A DNA stretch of 8,914 nt from Alphaproteobacteria bacterium (GCA_947373775.1 CANBZE010000055.1:1-8914), one strand, 5' to 3'. Shown: positions 1-7,586, numbered from the stretch's first letter. Numbers and translations: made by a program. Notes: generated by a model not told the origin, from the letters alone.

Positions 1-137
1 CTATACCGTGCCCTATTTCGTGGTGGTCCATGAGAAAGACAAGATTTTCACCAAGCATCTTTACCGGCTGCGCTTCACCTTCGCGCCCGGCGCCACGGCG
101 GTGACCATCAAGCAGTCGCCTGACGAGCTGGTGCTGC
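1..137 (+). repeat. Direct repeat copy A (partial, cut by window edge)
   Basis: This stretch matches 376-512 at an offset of 375 bp with 131 of 137 bases identical. Differences are at 50, 51, 97, 98, 105 and 128. It encodes PYFVVVHEKDKIF through KQSPDE. Similarity stops sharply after 137, where copy A continues into the lipobox-like segment. The left limit is unknown because the window begins inside the repeat. Confidence 0.95.
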
Positions 138-619
138 TGTTGATGGGCTGCACCACTAAAATCTCGGTCTGCCCGGTGCCCGCCATCCTGGCCGATACCC
201 AGAGCGTGACCATTTTCCGGCCCGGCACGGTGCCGGACCTGGCCAACGAGCTTTACACCGTCTCGCTGCTCAATGCGGAAGGCGACTGCACCTTCAGCAC
301 CAAGAATTCGCTGGTGCACGCTTCACTGGATCTGACCTTCCGCGCCACCCGCGTGCCGACCAAGGAAGCGGCGACCTATACCGTGCCCTATTTCGTGGTG
401 GTCCATGAGAAAGACAAGATTTTCGTCAAGCATCTTTACCGGCTGCGCTTCACCTTCGCGCCCGGCGCCACTTCGGTGATCATCAAGCAGTCGCCTGACG
501 AGGTGGTGCTGCACGTCTCCAACGGCAAGCTGCCCTGGAACTACCAGGAGATGGCGGGCTTCCAGATGACGCCGGCCCAGATCGAGTACAACAAGACCAG
601 GGGCCGCTACGTCCCATGA
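2..619 (+). CDS. Lipoprotein-family protein, 3' part, with an internal tandem duplication (partial at left edge)
   Basis: The reading frame is open from the left edge to TGA at 617-619, so the true start lies outside the window; the GTG at 8 is not a credible start. The last ~155 residues resemble a small alphaproteobacterial lipoprotein family of unknown function. It shows a lipobox-like LLMGC (Cys codon 149-151), then CPVPAIL, an FRPG motif, a GDCTF segment, the strand-rich PYFVVV and FTFAPGA stretches, and a closing GFQMTPAQIEYN motif typical of these proteins. Oddly, the lipobox is not preceded by a signal peptide but by a near copy of the later domain, offset by exactly 125 residues. Only about seven hydrophobic residues precede the Cys, too few for export on their own. 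The gene overlaps argS by 4 nt (ATGA), suggesting translational coupling. The family is recalled from sequence similarity; no function is claimed. Confidence 0.7.
   Translation, partial: YTVPYFVVVHEKDKIFTKHLYRLRFTFAPGATAVTIKQSPDELVLLLMGCTTKISVCPVPAILADTQSVTIFRPGTVPDLANELYTVSLLNAEGDCTFSTKNSLVHASLDLTFRATRVPTKEAATYTVPYFVVVHEKDKIFVKHLYRLRFTFAPGATSVIIKQSPDEVVLHVSNGKLPWNYQEMAGFQMTPAQIEYNKTRGRYVP
376..512 (+). repeat. Direct repeat copy B
   Basis: Second copy of the 1-137 repeat, in the same frame. The 375-bp offset is divisible by three, so the frame stays open. Four amino-acid changes separate the copies (T/V, A/S, T/I, L/V), with only one base change being silent. Copy B continues into the family's normal C-terminus, so it is the one in the expected context. 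Confidence 0.95.
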
Positions 620-2364
620 CGTCGCTCGCTGCCGAACTTTCGCGCATCGCCGGGCAGGCGTTCGCCGCGGAAGGGCTTTCCGAAAGCTTCGGCGCCGTCC
701 AGCCTTCCGACCGGCCCGACCTGGCGCAGTTTCAGTGCAACGGCGCGCTGGCGGCGGCCAAGGCCGCCAAGGTCAATCCCCGCGCCATCGCCGAGAAGAT
801 TGCCGCCCGACTGAAAGCCGATCCGCTGTTCGCCAAGGTGGAAATCGCCGGGCCAGGATTTCTCAATCTTGACCTCACCGATGACGCGCTGAACGCGCGT
901 GCCGCCAAGATCGGCGACGGCACGCCGGTGCCCAACGGCAAGACGGTGGTGCTGGATTTCGGCGGCCCCAACATTGCCAAGCCGATGGCGGTCCACCATC
1001 TGCGCTCCTCCATCATCGGCGACTGTTTGCAGCGGCTGTACCGCGCCAATGGCTGGAAGGTGGTCAGCGACGTGCATATGGGCGACTGGGGCCTGCAGAT
1101 GGGTCAGCTGATTTCCGAGATCGAGATCATGGGCATCGCGCCGGTCTATTTCGATCCCAATGTCACCGGTCCCTATCCGGACGAAGCGCCGGTCAGCATG
1201 GATGACCTGGAAACCATCTATCCGCGTGCTTCTGCCGCCTGCAAGGCTGATCCGGCCCGGCTGGAAGCGGCGCGCCGCGCCACGGTGGATCTGCAGGCCG
1301 GCCGGGCGGGCTATCGCGCGTTGTGGCGGCATTTCGTCAAGGTCACGGAAGTGGGGCTGGCCCGCGAGTTCGGCGCGCTGGGCGTGACATTCGATCTGTG
1401 GAAGGGCGAGTCCAGCGTGGACGCACTGATCCCGCCCATGATCGAGGATTTGAAAAAGCGCGGACTGGCCGAACTCAGCGAAGGCGCGCTGGTGGTCCCG
1501 GTGGCGCGCGACGATGACAAGAAACCGCTGCCGCCGCTGATCTTGATCAAGTCCGAAGGCGGCGTGCTGTATGGCACCACCGATCTGGCCACCATCATCG
1601 AACGGGTGCGCGAACAAAACCCCGATCTGATCCTGTATGTGGTGGACCATCGCCAGCACGGCCATTTCGAACAGGTGTTCCGTGCCGCCGAAAAGGCCGG
1701 CTTCTCCGGCAAGGCCCATCTGGAGCATGTCGGTTATGGCACCATGAACGGCGCTGACGGCAAGCCGTTCAAGACCCGCGCCGGCGGGGCTATGAAGCTG
1801 CATGACCTGATCGGCATGGCGACAGCCGAAGCGCAGAAGCGGCTGGCGGAGCAGGGGATCGGCGCGGATTGGCCGGCGGAAGAACGCGCCGAGATCGCGC
1901 GCAAGGTGGGCATCGCCACCATCAAGTTCGCTGATCTCTCCAATCACCGCACCACCGACTACATCTTCGACCTGGAACGCTTCTCCAGGTTCGAAGGCAA
2001 GACCGGGCCGTACCTGCAATATGCGGCGGTCCGCATCCAGTCGATCCTGCGCAAGGCGAAGGAACAGGGCATGGCTGTCGGCGTGCCCGCCGTCCATTCG
2101 CCGGAAGAGCGCAAGCTGGTGCTGCAGCTTCTGTCGCTGGGCGATATCTTGACGGGAGCAGAAGACAAGCGCGCGCCCAACATGCTGTGCGAATATGCCT
2201 TCGAGCTGGCGCAGAACTTCAGCCGCTTCTATGGCGAACATCACATCCTGTCCGAACCGGATGCCGCGCTGCGGGCCTCCCGGCTGGGGCTGTGCGCCCT
2301 GGTTTTGGCGGTTTTGACCCGGGTTTTGGGCCTTTTGGGCATCGAAGTTCCCGAAAGAATGTGA
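616..2364 (+). CDS. argS: Arginyl-tRNA synthetase (ArgRS)
   Basis: A cytosolic class I aminoacyl-tRNA synthetase that charges tRNA-Arg with arginine using ATP. The 582-residue length is normal. In order it shows the N-terminal additional domain with GPGFLNL (79-85), the catalytic entry DFGGPNIAKPM (about 113-123), HMGDWGLQMG, a YGTTDLATI stretch, VVDHRQHGHF, the KMSKS-equivalent FKTRAGG (385-391, as in E. coli ArgRS), ADLSNHRTTDYIFD, then the DALR anticodon-binding domain from GPYLQYAAVRIQS to the C-terminal LGIEVPERM. Oddly, the HIGH signature, normally HVGH here, reads AVHH (125-128). The ATG at 616 overlaps the upstream TGA; the Shine-Dalgarno is weak (AGGGG near 599-603), consistent with coupling. 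The last 40 bp use GTT/TTG codons unlike the rest of the gene. In many alphaproteobacteria argS is followed by SPOR-domain and nagZ genes; here it is followed by gcv. Identity is very secure. Confidence 0.97.
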   Translation: MTSLAAELSRIAGQAFAAEGLSESFGAVQPSDRPDLAQFQCNGALAAAKAAKVNPRAIAEKIAARLKADPLFAKVEIAGPGFLNLDLTDDALNARAAKIGDGTPVPNGKTVVLDFGGPNIAKPMAVHHLRSSIIGDCLQRLYRANGWKVVSDVHMGDWGLQMGQLISEIEIMGIAPVYFDPNVTGPYPDEAPVSMDDLETIYPRASAACKADPARLEAARRATVDLQAGRAGYRALWRHFVKVTEVGLAREFGALGVTFDLWKGESSVDALIPPMIEDLKKRGLAELSEGALVVPVARDDDKKPLPPLILIKSEGGVLYGTTDLATIIERVREQNPDLILYVVDHRQHGHFEQVFRAAEKAGFSGKAHLEHVGYGTMNGADGKPFKTRAGGAMKLHDLIGMATAEAQKRLAEQGIGADWPAEERAEIARKVGIATIKFADLSNHRTTDYIFDLERFSRFEGKTGPYLQYAAVRIQSILRKAKEQGMAVGVPAVHSPEERKLVLQLLSLGDILTGAEDKRAPNMLCEYAFELAQNFSRFYGEHHILSEPDAALRASRLGLCALVLAVLTRVLGLLGIEVPERM

Positions 2365-2372
2365 GTAACTTT

Positions 2373-2390
2373 GGAGCCCGACCGGGCTTC
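2373..2390 (+). terminator. Weak hairpin after argS
   Basis: GGAGCCC (2373-2379) can pair with GGGCTTC (2384-2390) around a GACC loop: seven pairs including one G-T wobble. It starts 9 nt after the argS stop. No T-run follows, so it would be a poor intrinsic terminator; it may be only an RNA-end stabiliser or chance. It abuts the -35 of the downstream promoter. Confidence 0.3.
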
Positions 2391-2391
2391 G

Positions 2392-2419
2392 TTGACTCCC
2401 AATCGACCCCCCTTATGAT
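2392..2419 (+). promoter_or_regulatory. Candidate sigma70-type promoter for the gcv operon
   Basis: TTGACT (2392-2397) and TATGAT (2414-2419) each match the consensus boxes at five of six positions and are separated by 16 bp. Transcription would begin near 2426, leaving about 53 nt before the first riboswitch aptamer. The position between argS and the leader RNA is what the operon needs. It is inferred from sequence only. Confidence 0.65.
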
Positions 2420-2478
2420 GCTCTGCAACATTCCTGTCCGCCGGATGGCGCCGCGGGATTGGCCAGCACACGACCCCA

Positions 2479-2651
2479 CGCGGGAGAGCGTCTTTAGAAG
2501 ACCGCCGAAGGAGCAACCGCCCCGGAAACTCTCAGGCAAACGGACCGCGATCGGGTGATGAACTTCTGGAAAGTGAAACGGCAATCGCCGTTTCCGCCGA
2601 AGGGGTAACCGGGTCCTCCCCGGGAAAACTCTCAGGTTCCCATGACAGAAG
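2479..2651 (+). promoter_or_regulatory. Tandem glycine riboswitch (two aptamers) controlling gcv
   Basis: Aptamer 1 spans 2479-2549. Its P1 is CGCGG (2479-2483) with CCGCG (2545-2549), and it holds the GGGAGAG, CCGCCGAAGGAGCAA and AACTCTCAGGCAAACGGAC family signatures. A short linker with TGATGAAC, which may form the interdomain kink-turn, leads to aptamer 2 at 2563-2651. There, P1 is CTTCTG (2563-2568) with CAGAAG (2646-2651). An 8-bp perfect stem, GAAACGGC/GCCGTTTC, has an AATC loop (2575-2594), followed by CGCCGAAGGGG, a CCGGG/CCCGG stem and AACTCTCAGG. Known glycine riboswitches of this type usually turn gcv genes on when glycine binds; here gcvT begins 47 nt downstream, which fits exactly. 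Confidence 0.95.
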
Positions 2652-2657
2652 GGGCAC

Positions 2658-2680
2658 GCGTCCATCCGGGCGCATGTTTT
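2658..2680 (+). terminator. Possible riboswitch expression platform (short terminator-like hairpin)
   Basis: GCGTCC (2658-2663) pairs with GGGCGC (2668-2673), including one T-G pair, around the loop ATCC. ATGTTTT follows, with four T at 2677-2680. It lies directly after P1 of aptamer 2 and before gcvT. It could be an attenuator, but the stem and T-run are short. An alternative is translational control: TCCCA (2638-2642, inside aptamer 2) can pair with TGGGA (2686-2690), the only Shine-Dalgarno-like sequence before gcvT. Confidence 0.4.
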
Positions 2681-2698
2681 GCTATTGGGACTGTTTTG

Positions 2699-3787
2699 AT
2701 GACCGACACGCTTCTTCGCACGCCGCTTTACGCCCTGCATCTCGCGCTGGGCGGGAAGATGGTGCCGTTCGCCGGCTATGAGATGCCGGTGCAGTATCCG
2801 GCCGGCGTTTTGAAAGAACATCTGCATACCCGCGAAAAGGCGGGGCTGTTCGACGTCTCGCACATGGGCCAGGGTTTTCTGGCGGGCGACACCGCCGCGC
2901 TGGAGCGCGCCACCCCCGCCGATGTTACCGGCCTGAAGGATGGCATGCAGCGCTACGGCCTGTTGCTGACCGATGCCGGGACCATCAAGGATGATTTCAT
3001 GTTCTCGCGCCTGGCAGGCGAGGCGGACATGTATCTGGTGGTCAATGCCGATACCAAAACAGGCGACTTCGTTTACATCAGCGAAAAGCTGAAAGGCGCC
3101 GCCACGCTGACGCCGCGCTTCGACCGCGCCCTGCTGGCGCTGCAAGGTCCGCTGGCAGCGGATGTGCTGGAACGTCATTCACCCGGCATCTCCGCCCTGA
3201 CTTTCATGCAGGTGCGCCGCGCGACCGTCGCCGGCGCCCCCGCTATCATCAGCCGCACCGGCTATACCGGCGAAGACGGCTTCGAGATTTCCATTGAGGG
3301 CGCCGATGCCGAACGCGTTGCCCGCGCGCTGCTGGGCGAAAGTGAAGTGTTGCCCATCGGTCTGGGCGCGCGCGACAGCCTGCGGCTGGAAGCGGGGCTT
3401 TGTCTCTATGGCCATGACATCGACACGACCCGCAATCCAGCGGAAGCCAGCCTGATGTGGTCCATCGGCAAGCGCCGCAAGGAAGCCAGGGATTTCCCCG
3501 GCGCTGAAAAGACGATGGGCGCGCAGACCATCAAGCGTGTCGGCATTCTGCCCGAAGGCCGGGCGCCCGCTCGCGAAGGCACCGAGGTCGCCGACAAGTC
3601 GGGCCGCATCATCGGCAAGGTCACCAGCGGCGGCTTTGGCCCCAGCCTGAATGGTCCGCTGGCCATGGGCTATGTCGAAAGTGCCTTCGCTGCCAACGGC
3701 ACCGAAGTTGATTTGATGGTGCGCGGCAAGCCTATGCCCGCCCGCATCGCCCCCATGCCGTTCGTTCCCAACCGTTACCGCCGTTAG
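2699..3787 (+). CDS. gcvT: Glycine cleavage system T-protein (aminomethyltransferase)
   Basis: Transfers the methylene carbon from the aminomethyl-lipoyl arm of GcvH to tetrahydrofolate, releasing ammonia and leaving 5,10-methylene-THF; cytosolic. The protein is 362 residues, the family's usual size. It begins with TPLYALHLALGGKMVPFAGYEMP (split here as TPLYALHL and GGKMVPFAGYEMP, about 8-30), followed by FDVSHMGQ (51-58), the acidic pair D98-D99 in the position of the catalytic Asp, RTGYTGEDGFEI (186-197), GLGARDSLRLEAGL (221-234) and a C-terminal barrel ending MPFVPNRY. I chose the ATG at 2699 because the upstream in-frame ATG (2642) lies inside the riboswitch and adds 19 residues unlike the family. 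The ribosome site is weak (TTGGGA, 2685-2690), as suits a riboswitch-controlled start. First gene of the gcv operon. Confidence 0.96.
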   Translation: MTDTLLRTPLYALHLALGGKMVPFAGYEMPVQYPAGVLKEHLHTREKAGLFDVSHMGQGFLAGDTAALERATPADVTGLKDGMQRYGLLLTDAGTIKDDFMFSRLAGEADMYLVVNADTKTGDFVYISEKLKGAATLTPRFDRALLALQGPLAADVLERHSPGISALTFMQVRRATVAGAPAIISRTGYTGEDGFEISIEGADAERVARALLGESEVLPIGLGARDSLRLEAGLCLYGHDIDTTRNPAEASLMWSIGKRRKEARDFPGAEKTMGAQTIKRVGILPEGRAPAREGTEVADKSGRIIGKVTSGGFGPSLNGPLAMGYVESAFAANGTEVDLMVRGKPMPARIAPMPFVPNRYRR

Positions 3788-3796
3788 GAGTTTTTC

Positions 3797-4171
3797 ATGT
3801 CCGAAGTCCGCTACACCGATCAGCATGAATGGATCCGCCTGGATGGCGAGGAAGCCACCGTCGGCATCACCAAATACGCCGCCGAAAGCCTGGGCGATGT
3901 GGTGTTCGTCGAACTGCCCGCCAGCGGCAAGGCCGTGACGGCCGGCGGCGAAGCCGCGGTGGTGGAAAGCGTCAAGGCGGCCAGCGATATTTATGCCCCG
4001 GCCGGCGGCACCGTCACCAGCGCCAACAGTGTCCTGGAAAAGGAACCTTCCAAGGTCAATGAGGACCCGGAAGGCGAAGGCTGGTTCTTCAAGCTCAAGC
4101 TCGCCGACAAGGGCGAGTTCACCAAGCTGATGGATGCCGCTGCTTACGCGAAGTTCGTGGAGTCGCTCTGA
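3797..4171 (+). CDS. gcvH: Glycine cleavage system H-protein
   Basis: The lipoylated shuttle that carries the aminomethyl group from the P-protein to the T-protein and is reoxidised by the L-protein. It is 124 residues, typical for GcvH. It opens with [13 protein letters not shown], contains [19 protein letters not shown], and has the lipoyl-attachment motif VESVKAASD with Lys60 as the modified residue. It then has the conserved [16 protein letters not shown] clear GGAG (3787-3790) overlapping the gcvT stop lies 6 nt before the ATG. The stop overlaps the gcvPA start as TGATG, so the two should be translationally coupled. Confidence 0.98.
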   Translation: MSEVRYTDQHEWIRLDGEEATVGITKYAAESLGDVVFVELPASGKAVTAGGEAAVVESVKAASDIYAPAGGTVTSANSVLEKEPSKVNEDPEGEGWFFKLKLADKGEFTKLMDAAAYAKFVESL

Positions 4172-5514
4172 TGCGTTACCTGCCGCTCACCCCCGACGAC
4201 CGTCGCGCCATGCTGGCGCGGATCGGTGCGCCCGATGTGGATGCGCTGTTCCGCGATGTGCCGAAATCGGCGCTGACCTCGCTGTCCACTTTCAATCTGC
4301 CGGACACGCAGGGCGAGCTGGAAGTCGAGCGGCACATGTCCAAACTGGCAGCAAAGAATATCGCGGCCGGCGCGGCGCCCTTTTTCTGCGGCGCGGGCGC
4401 TTACAAGCATCACGTCCCCAGCGCGGTGGATCATCTGATTCAGCGCTCGGAATTCCTCACCAGCTACACGCCCTACCAGCCGGAAATCGCCCAGGGCACC
4501 TTGCAATACCTGTTCGAATTCCAGACCCAGGTGGCGCTGCTGACCGGCATGGAGGTGGCCAATGCCTCGCTTTATGACGGCTCGACCGCCACCGCCGAAG
4601 CGGTGCTGATGGCCCAGCGCATTACCAAGCGCGGCAAGGCCATCCTGTCGGGCGGGTTGCACCCCCATTATGCCGAGACGGTGGAAACCGTGGCGGGGCT
4701 GTTCGGGCCTATGCAGCGCACCGCCGTTACGCCCGGCAGCGCCGAAGACATCATCGCCCTGATCGACGAAGACACCGCTTGTGTGGTCGTGCAGTCGCCG
4801 GACGTGTTCGGGCTGATCCGCAATTTGCGCCCCATCGCCGACGCCGCCCATGCCAAGGGCGCGCTGCTGATTGCGGTGGTGACCGAGATCGTGTCGCTGG
4901 GCCTGCTGGAACCGCCGGGCGCGCAAGGCGCCGACATTGTGGCGGCGGAAGGCCAGTCGATCGGCAATGGCCTGAATTTCGGCGGACCCTATGTCGGGCT
5001 GTTCGCCACCCGCGAAAAATTCCTGCGCCAGATGCCGGGCCGCCTGTGCGGCGAAACGGTGGATGTCGAGGGTCGCCGCGGCTATGTGCTGACGCTCTCC
5101 ACCCGCGAGCAGCATATCCGCCGCGAAAAGGCGACCAGCAACATCTGCACCAATTCCGGCCTTTGCTGCCTGGCGTTCACCATTCACCTGTCGCTGCTGG
5201 GCGAGGAAGGTCTGACCCGCCTGGCGCGGATCAATCATGCTAAAGCCAGTGCCCTGGCCGCCAAGCTGGCCGCGCTGCCCGGCGTAGAAGTTCTGACCGG
5301 CGCCTTCTTCAACGAGGTCACGGTCAAGTTGCCGAAGCCTGCCGCGCCCATCGTGGAAGCGCTGGCGGCCAATGGCGTGATCGCCGGCGTGCCGGTCTCG
5401 CGTCTGTTGCCGCACGACAAGTCCGTCCAGAACCTGCTGATCCTGGCGGCGACCGAAACCAATACCGATGACGATTTCGACGCGCTGACGGCTGCGTTGA
5501 AGGGAGTAATCTGA
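4171..5514 (+). CDS. gcvPA: Glycine dehydrogenase (decarboxylating) subunit 1, P-protein N-terminal half
   Basis: With GcvPB it forms the split form of the P-protein, which decarboxylates glycine and loads the aminomethyl group onto GcvH. It is 447 residues, the usual size. It opens with [17 protein letters not shown] and has [17 protein letters not shown], then [14 protein letters not shown] and [13 protein letters not shown], all strongly conserved in subunit 1, followed by [14 protein letters not shown]. Later features include [22 protein letters not shown] and the [19 protein letters not shown] segment (within about 310-330). It lacks the PLP-binding lysine, as expected: that residue is in subunit 2. 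The start shares one base with the gcvH stop, and the stop shares one base with the gcvPB start. Some databases use the opposite A/B naming. Confidence 0.97.
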   Translation: MRYLPLTPDDRRAMLARIGAPDVDALFRDVPKSALTSLSTFNLPDTQGELEVERHMSKLAAKNIAAGAAPFFCGAGAYKHHVPSAVDHLIQRSEFLTSYTPYQPEIAQGTLQYLFEFQTQVALLTGMEVANASLYDGSTATAEAVLMAQRITKRGKAILSGGLHPHYAETVETVAGLFGPMQRTAVTPGSAEDIIALIDEDTACVVVQSPDVFGLIRNLRPIADAAHAKGALLIAVVTEIVSLGLLEPPGAQGADIVAAEGQSIGNGLNFGGPYVGLFATREKFLRQMPGRLCGETVDVEGRRGYVLTLSTREQHIRREKATSNICTNSGLCCLAFTIHLSLLGEEGLTRLARINHAKASALAAKLAALPGVEVLTGAFFNEVTVKLPKPAAPIVEALAANGVIAGVPVSRLLPHDKSVQNLLILAATETNTDDDFDALTAALKGVI

Positions 5515-7112
5515 TGAGCATGAACAACCAGGGCCGCCCCACCGGTGCCGGCGACCCCAATCGCCGCCGCCCCATTGCCCCCGGCACCGTCACGCCGGAA
5601 GAACTGGAAACCGTCTCTGGTGACAAGGGTCTGGATCACGAAGAAGCGCTGATCTTCGAACTGGACCATGGCGCCACCGGCGTGGACTTCGCCGATGTGA
5701 AGGTCAGCGATGACAGACTGGGCGGCATGCGGCGTACTGCGCGCATCGGCCTGCCGGGCCTCAGCGAGCCGGAAGTGATCCGCCATTATGTCCGACTGTC
5801 GCGCAAGAACTACGCCATCGACAGCGGGCTGTATCCGCTGGGCTCCTGCACCATGAAACACAACCCGCGCTTGAACGAGAAAATGGCGCGGCTGCCGGGC
5901 TTCGGCGACCTGCATCCCCTGGCGCCGGCCAGCACCACCCAGGGCGCGCTGGAGCTGATCTCGCAGCTGATGAACTGGCTCACCACGCTGACCGGCATGC
6001 CGGCGGTGGCGATGTCGCCCAAGGCGGGTGCCCATGGCGAGTTGTGCGGCTTGCTGGCCATCCGCGCCGCCATCGCGGCACGCGGCGAGAACCGCAAGCG
6101 GGTCCTGGTGCCCGAATCCGCGCATGGCACCAATCCCGCCACGGCCGCCTTTGCGGGCTTTACGGTGGACGAAGTGCCGTCCAAGCCCAACGGCCATGTC
6201 GATGCTGAGGCGCTCAAGGCCAAGCTGGGACCGGACGTGGCGGCCATCATGCTGACCAACCCCAACACCTGCGGGCTGTTCGAAGGCGAAATCATCGACA
6301 TCGCCAAGGCGGTGCACGAGGCGGGCGCCTATTTCTATTGCGACGGCGCCAACTTCAACGCCATCGCCGGCAAGGTGCGCCCGGGTGACCTGGGCATCGA
6401 CGCCATGCACATCAACCTGCACAAGACCTTCTCCACCCCGCATGGCGGCGGCGGTCCGGGCGCCGGTCCCGTGGTGCTGTCGGCGCGGCTGGCGGCCTAT
6501 GCCCCCATCCCGCTGCTGGTGTCGGACGGCAAGGGCCTGCGCCTGATCGAGGACATGGCGGCGGCTCCGGACGGCGCCAAGCCGTTCGGCCGCATGTGCG
6601 CTTTCCACGGCCAGATGGGCATGTTCAGCCGGGCGCTGACCTACATGCTGTCCCACGGCCGTGACGGTGTGCGCCAGGCGTCGGAAGATGCGGTGCTGTC
6701 GGCCAACTACATCCTGGCCTCGCTGAAGGACGTGATGAGCGCGCCGTTCGGCGACGGGCCCTGCATGCACGAAGCCCTGTTCGACGACAGCTTCCTGGAA
6801 GGTACCGGCGTCACCACGCTCGATTTCGCCAAGGCGATGATCGACGAGGGCTATCACCCCATGACCATGTACTTCCCGCTGGTGGTGCATGGCGCCATGC
6901 TGATCGAGCCCACCGAATCCGAATCCAAGGAGTCGCTGGACCGCTTCATCCATGTTCTGCACACCCTGGCGGAAGAAGCGCTGGCCAAGAATGTCGCCCG
7001 CTTTGCCGGCGCCCCGCACCTGGCGCCGCGCCGCCGCCTGGACGAGACCGCGGCCGCCCGCAAGCCGGTGCTGCGCTGGAAACCCGATGCGCTGAAACAG
7101 GCGGCGGAATAG
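5514..7112 (+). CDS. gcvPB: Glycine dehydrogenase (decarboxylating) subunit 2, P-protein C-terminal half
   Basis: The PLP-carrying subunit of the split P-protein. It is 532 residues, at the long end for this subunit, because of a basic, proline-rich N-terminal lead (about 1-45) before the conserved core. Visible motifs are YPLGSCTMKHNPRLNE (107-122), HGTNPATAAFAGF (204-216), LTNPNTCGLFE, YCDGANFNA and LHKTFSTPHGGGGPG, with Lys304 as the PLP Schiff-base lysine. Near the C-terminus are YHPMTMYFPL and EPTESESKESLDRF, then RRLDETAAARKPVLRW. AGGGAG (5501-5506) provides a good ribosome site for ATG 5514; a second ATG at 5520 would remove only two residues. It overlaps gcvPA by one base (TGATG). Confidence 0.97.
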   Translation: MSMNNQGRPTGAGDPNRRRPIAPGTVTPEELETVSGDKGLDHEEALIFELDHGATGVDFADVKVSDDRLGGMRRTARIGLPGLSEPEVIRHYVRLSRKNYAIDSGLYPLGSCTMKHNPRLNEKMARLPGFGDLHPLAPASTTQGALELISQLMNWLTTLTGMPAVAMSPKAGAHGELCGLLAIRAAIAARGENRKRVLVPESAHGTNPATAAFAGFTVDEVPSKPNGHVDAEALKAKLGPDVAAIMLTNPNTCGLFEGEIIDIAKAVHEAGAYFYCDGANFNAIAGKVRPGDLGIDAMHINLHKTFSTPHGGGGPGAGPVVLSARLAAYAPIPLLVSDGKGLRLIEDMAAAPDGAKPFGRMCAFHGQMGMFSRALTYMLSHGRDGVRQASEDAVLSANYILASLKDVMSAPFGDGPCMHEALFDDSFLEGTGVTTLDFAKAMIDEGYHPMTMYFPLVVHGAMLIEPTESESKESLDRFIHVLHTLAEEALAKNVARFAGAPHLAPRRRLDETAAARKPVLRWKPDALKQAAE

Positions 7113-7553
7113 ATGGGCAGCTATGTCCGCAGCAACCTGATCGCGGGCGAAGAGGTCGTTTACGAGACCGGGCTGCATCCGATCGTCTATCTGTCGCCGG
7201 CGGCGCTGATCTTCGGCGGCATCGTGCTGGGCTCGGTGATCAATCCCTCGATCGGGGCGGTGCTGCTGGGCTTTGGCGTGCTGGCGCTGGGCGGAGCGTG
7301 GCTGCGGCAATGGGCCAGCGAGTTCGCCGTCACCAACCGGCGGGTGATCGTGAAGCTGGGCTTCATCTCCCGCCGCACCATCGAGATCAACCTGTCCAAG
7401 GTGGAATCGGTGGAGGTCAACCAGGATATCTTTGGCCGCCTGTTCAACTACGGCACCATCCTGGTGATCGGCACCGGCGGCACCAAGGAGCCGTTCGCGC
7501 TGATCAACGATCCGCTGGCGTTCCGCCGCGCGGTCCAGTCGCAGCAGGCCTAG
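7113..7553 (+). CDS. Two-helix membrane protein with a bacterial PH domain (bPH2/DUF304 type)
   Basis: The protein is 146 residues. The N-terminus has the GEEVVYETGLHPIVY lead common in these proteins, then two hydrophobic segments (about 23-42 and 46-66) forming a likely hairpin. The C-terminal half is a bacterial PH-like domain (68-143) with the family marks TNRRVIVKLGFISRRTIEI, L-S-K-V-E-S-V and IFGRLFNYGTILVIGTGG. The predicted site is the inner membrane with the PH domain in the cytoplasm; the biochemical role of this family is mostly unknown. The ATG follows the gcvPB TAG with no spacer, with a weak purine-rich AGGCGG upstream, so it should be the last gene of the glycine-controlled transcript. 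Nothing in the protein suggests a glycine-cleavage activity; the link is positional. Confidence 0.88.
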   Translation: MGSYVRSNLIAGEEVVYETGLHPIVYLSPAALIFGGIVLGSVINPSIGAVLLGFGVLALGGAWLRQWASEFAVTNRRVIVKLGFISRRTIEINLSKVESVEVNQDIFGRLFNYGTILVIGTGGTKEPFALINDPLAFRRAVQSQQA

Positions 7554-7586
7554 CGCGCAGGCGTGAGCCGGAGCGCCATTAAAAGA

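Noticed and set aside
607..2244. Long minus-strand open frame of 545 codons opposite argS
   Set aside because: It lies wholly antisense to a full-length, highly conserved ArgRS. Its protein is rich in His, Gln, Arg and Gly with no recognisable domain, as expected for the reverse of GC-rich codons.
2642..2698. Upstream in-frame ATG that would extend GcvT by 19 residues, or act as a leader peptide start
   Set aside because: The ATG is inside the conserved P1-proximal part of aptamer 2, has no ribosome site, and the added residues do not resemble GcvT. The ATG at 2699 gives the family's normal N-terminus.
5235..7310. Minus-strand open frame of 691 codons opposite gcvPA/gcvPB and the PH gene
   Set aside because: It spans three real genes in antisense and shows only low-complexity HQRG-rich sequence. 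The same applies to minus-strand frames at 4144-5415, 3179-3826 and 2219-3178.
7554..7586. Possible terminator between the convergent PH-domain and pentapeptide genes
   Set aside because: GGCG/CGCC can form a 4-5 bp stem with a large loop, but no T-run follows on either strand.
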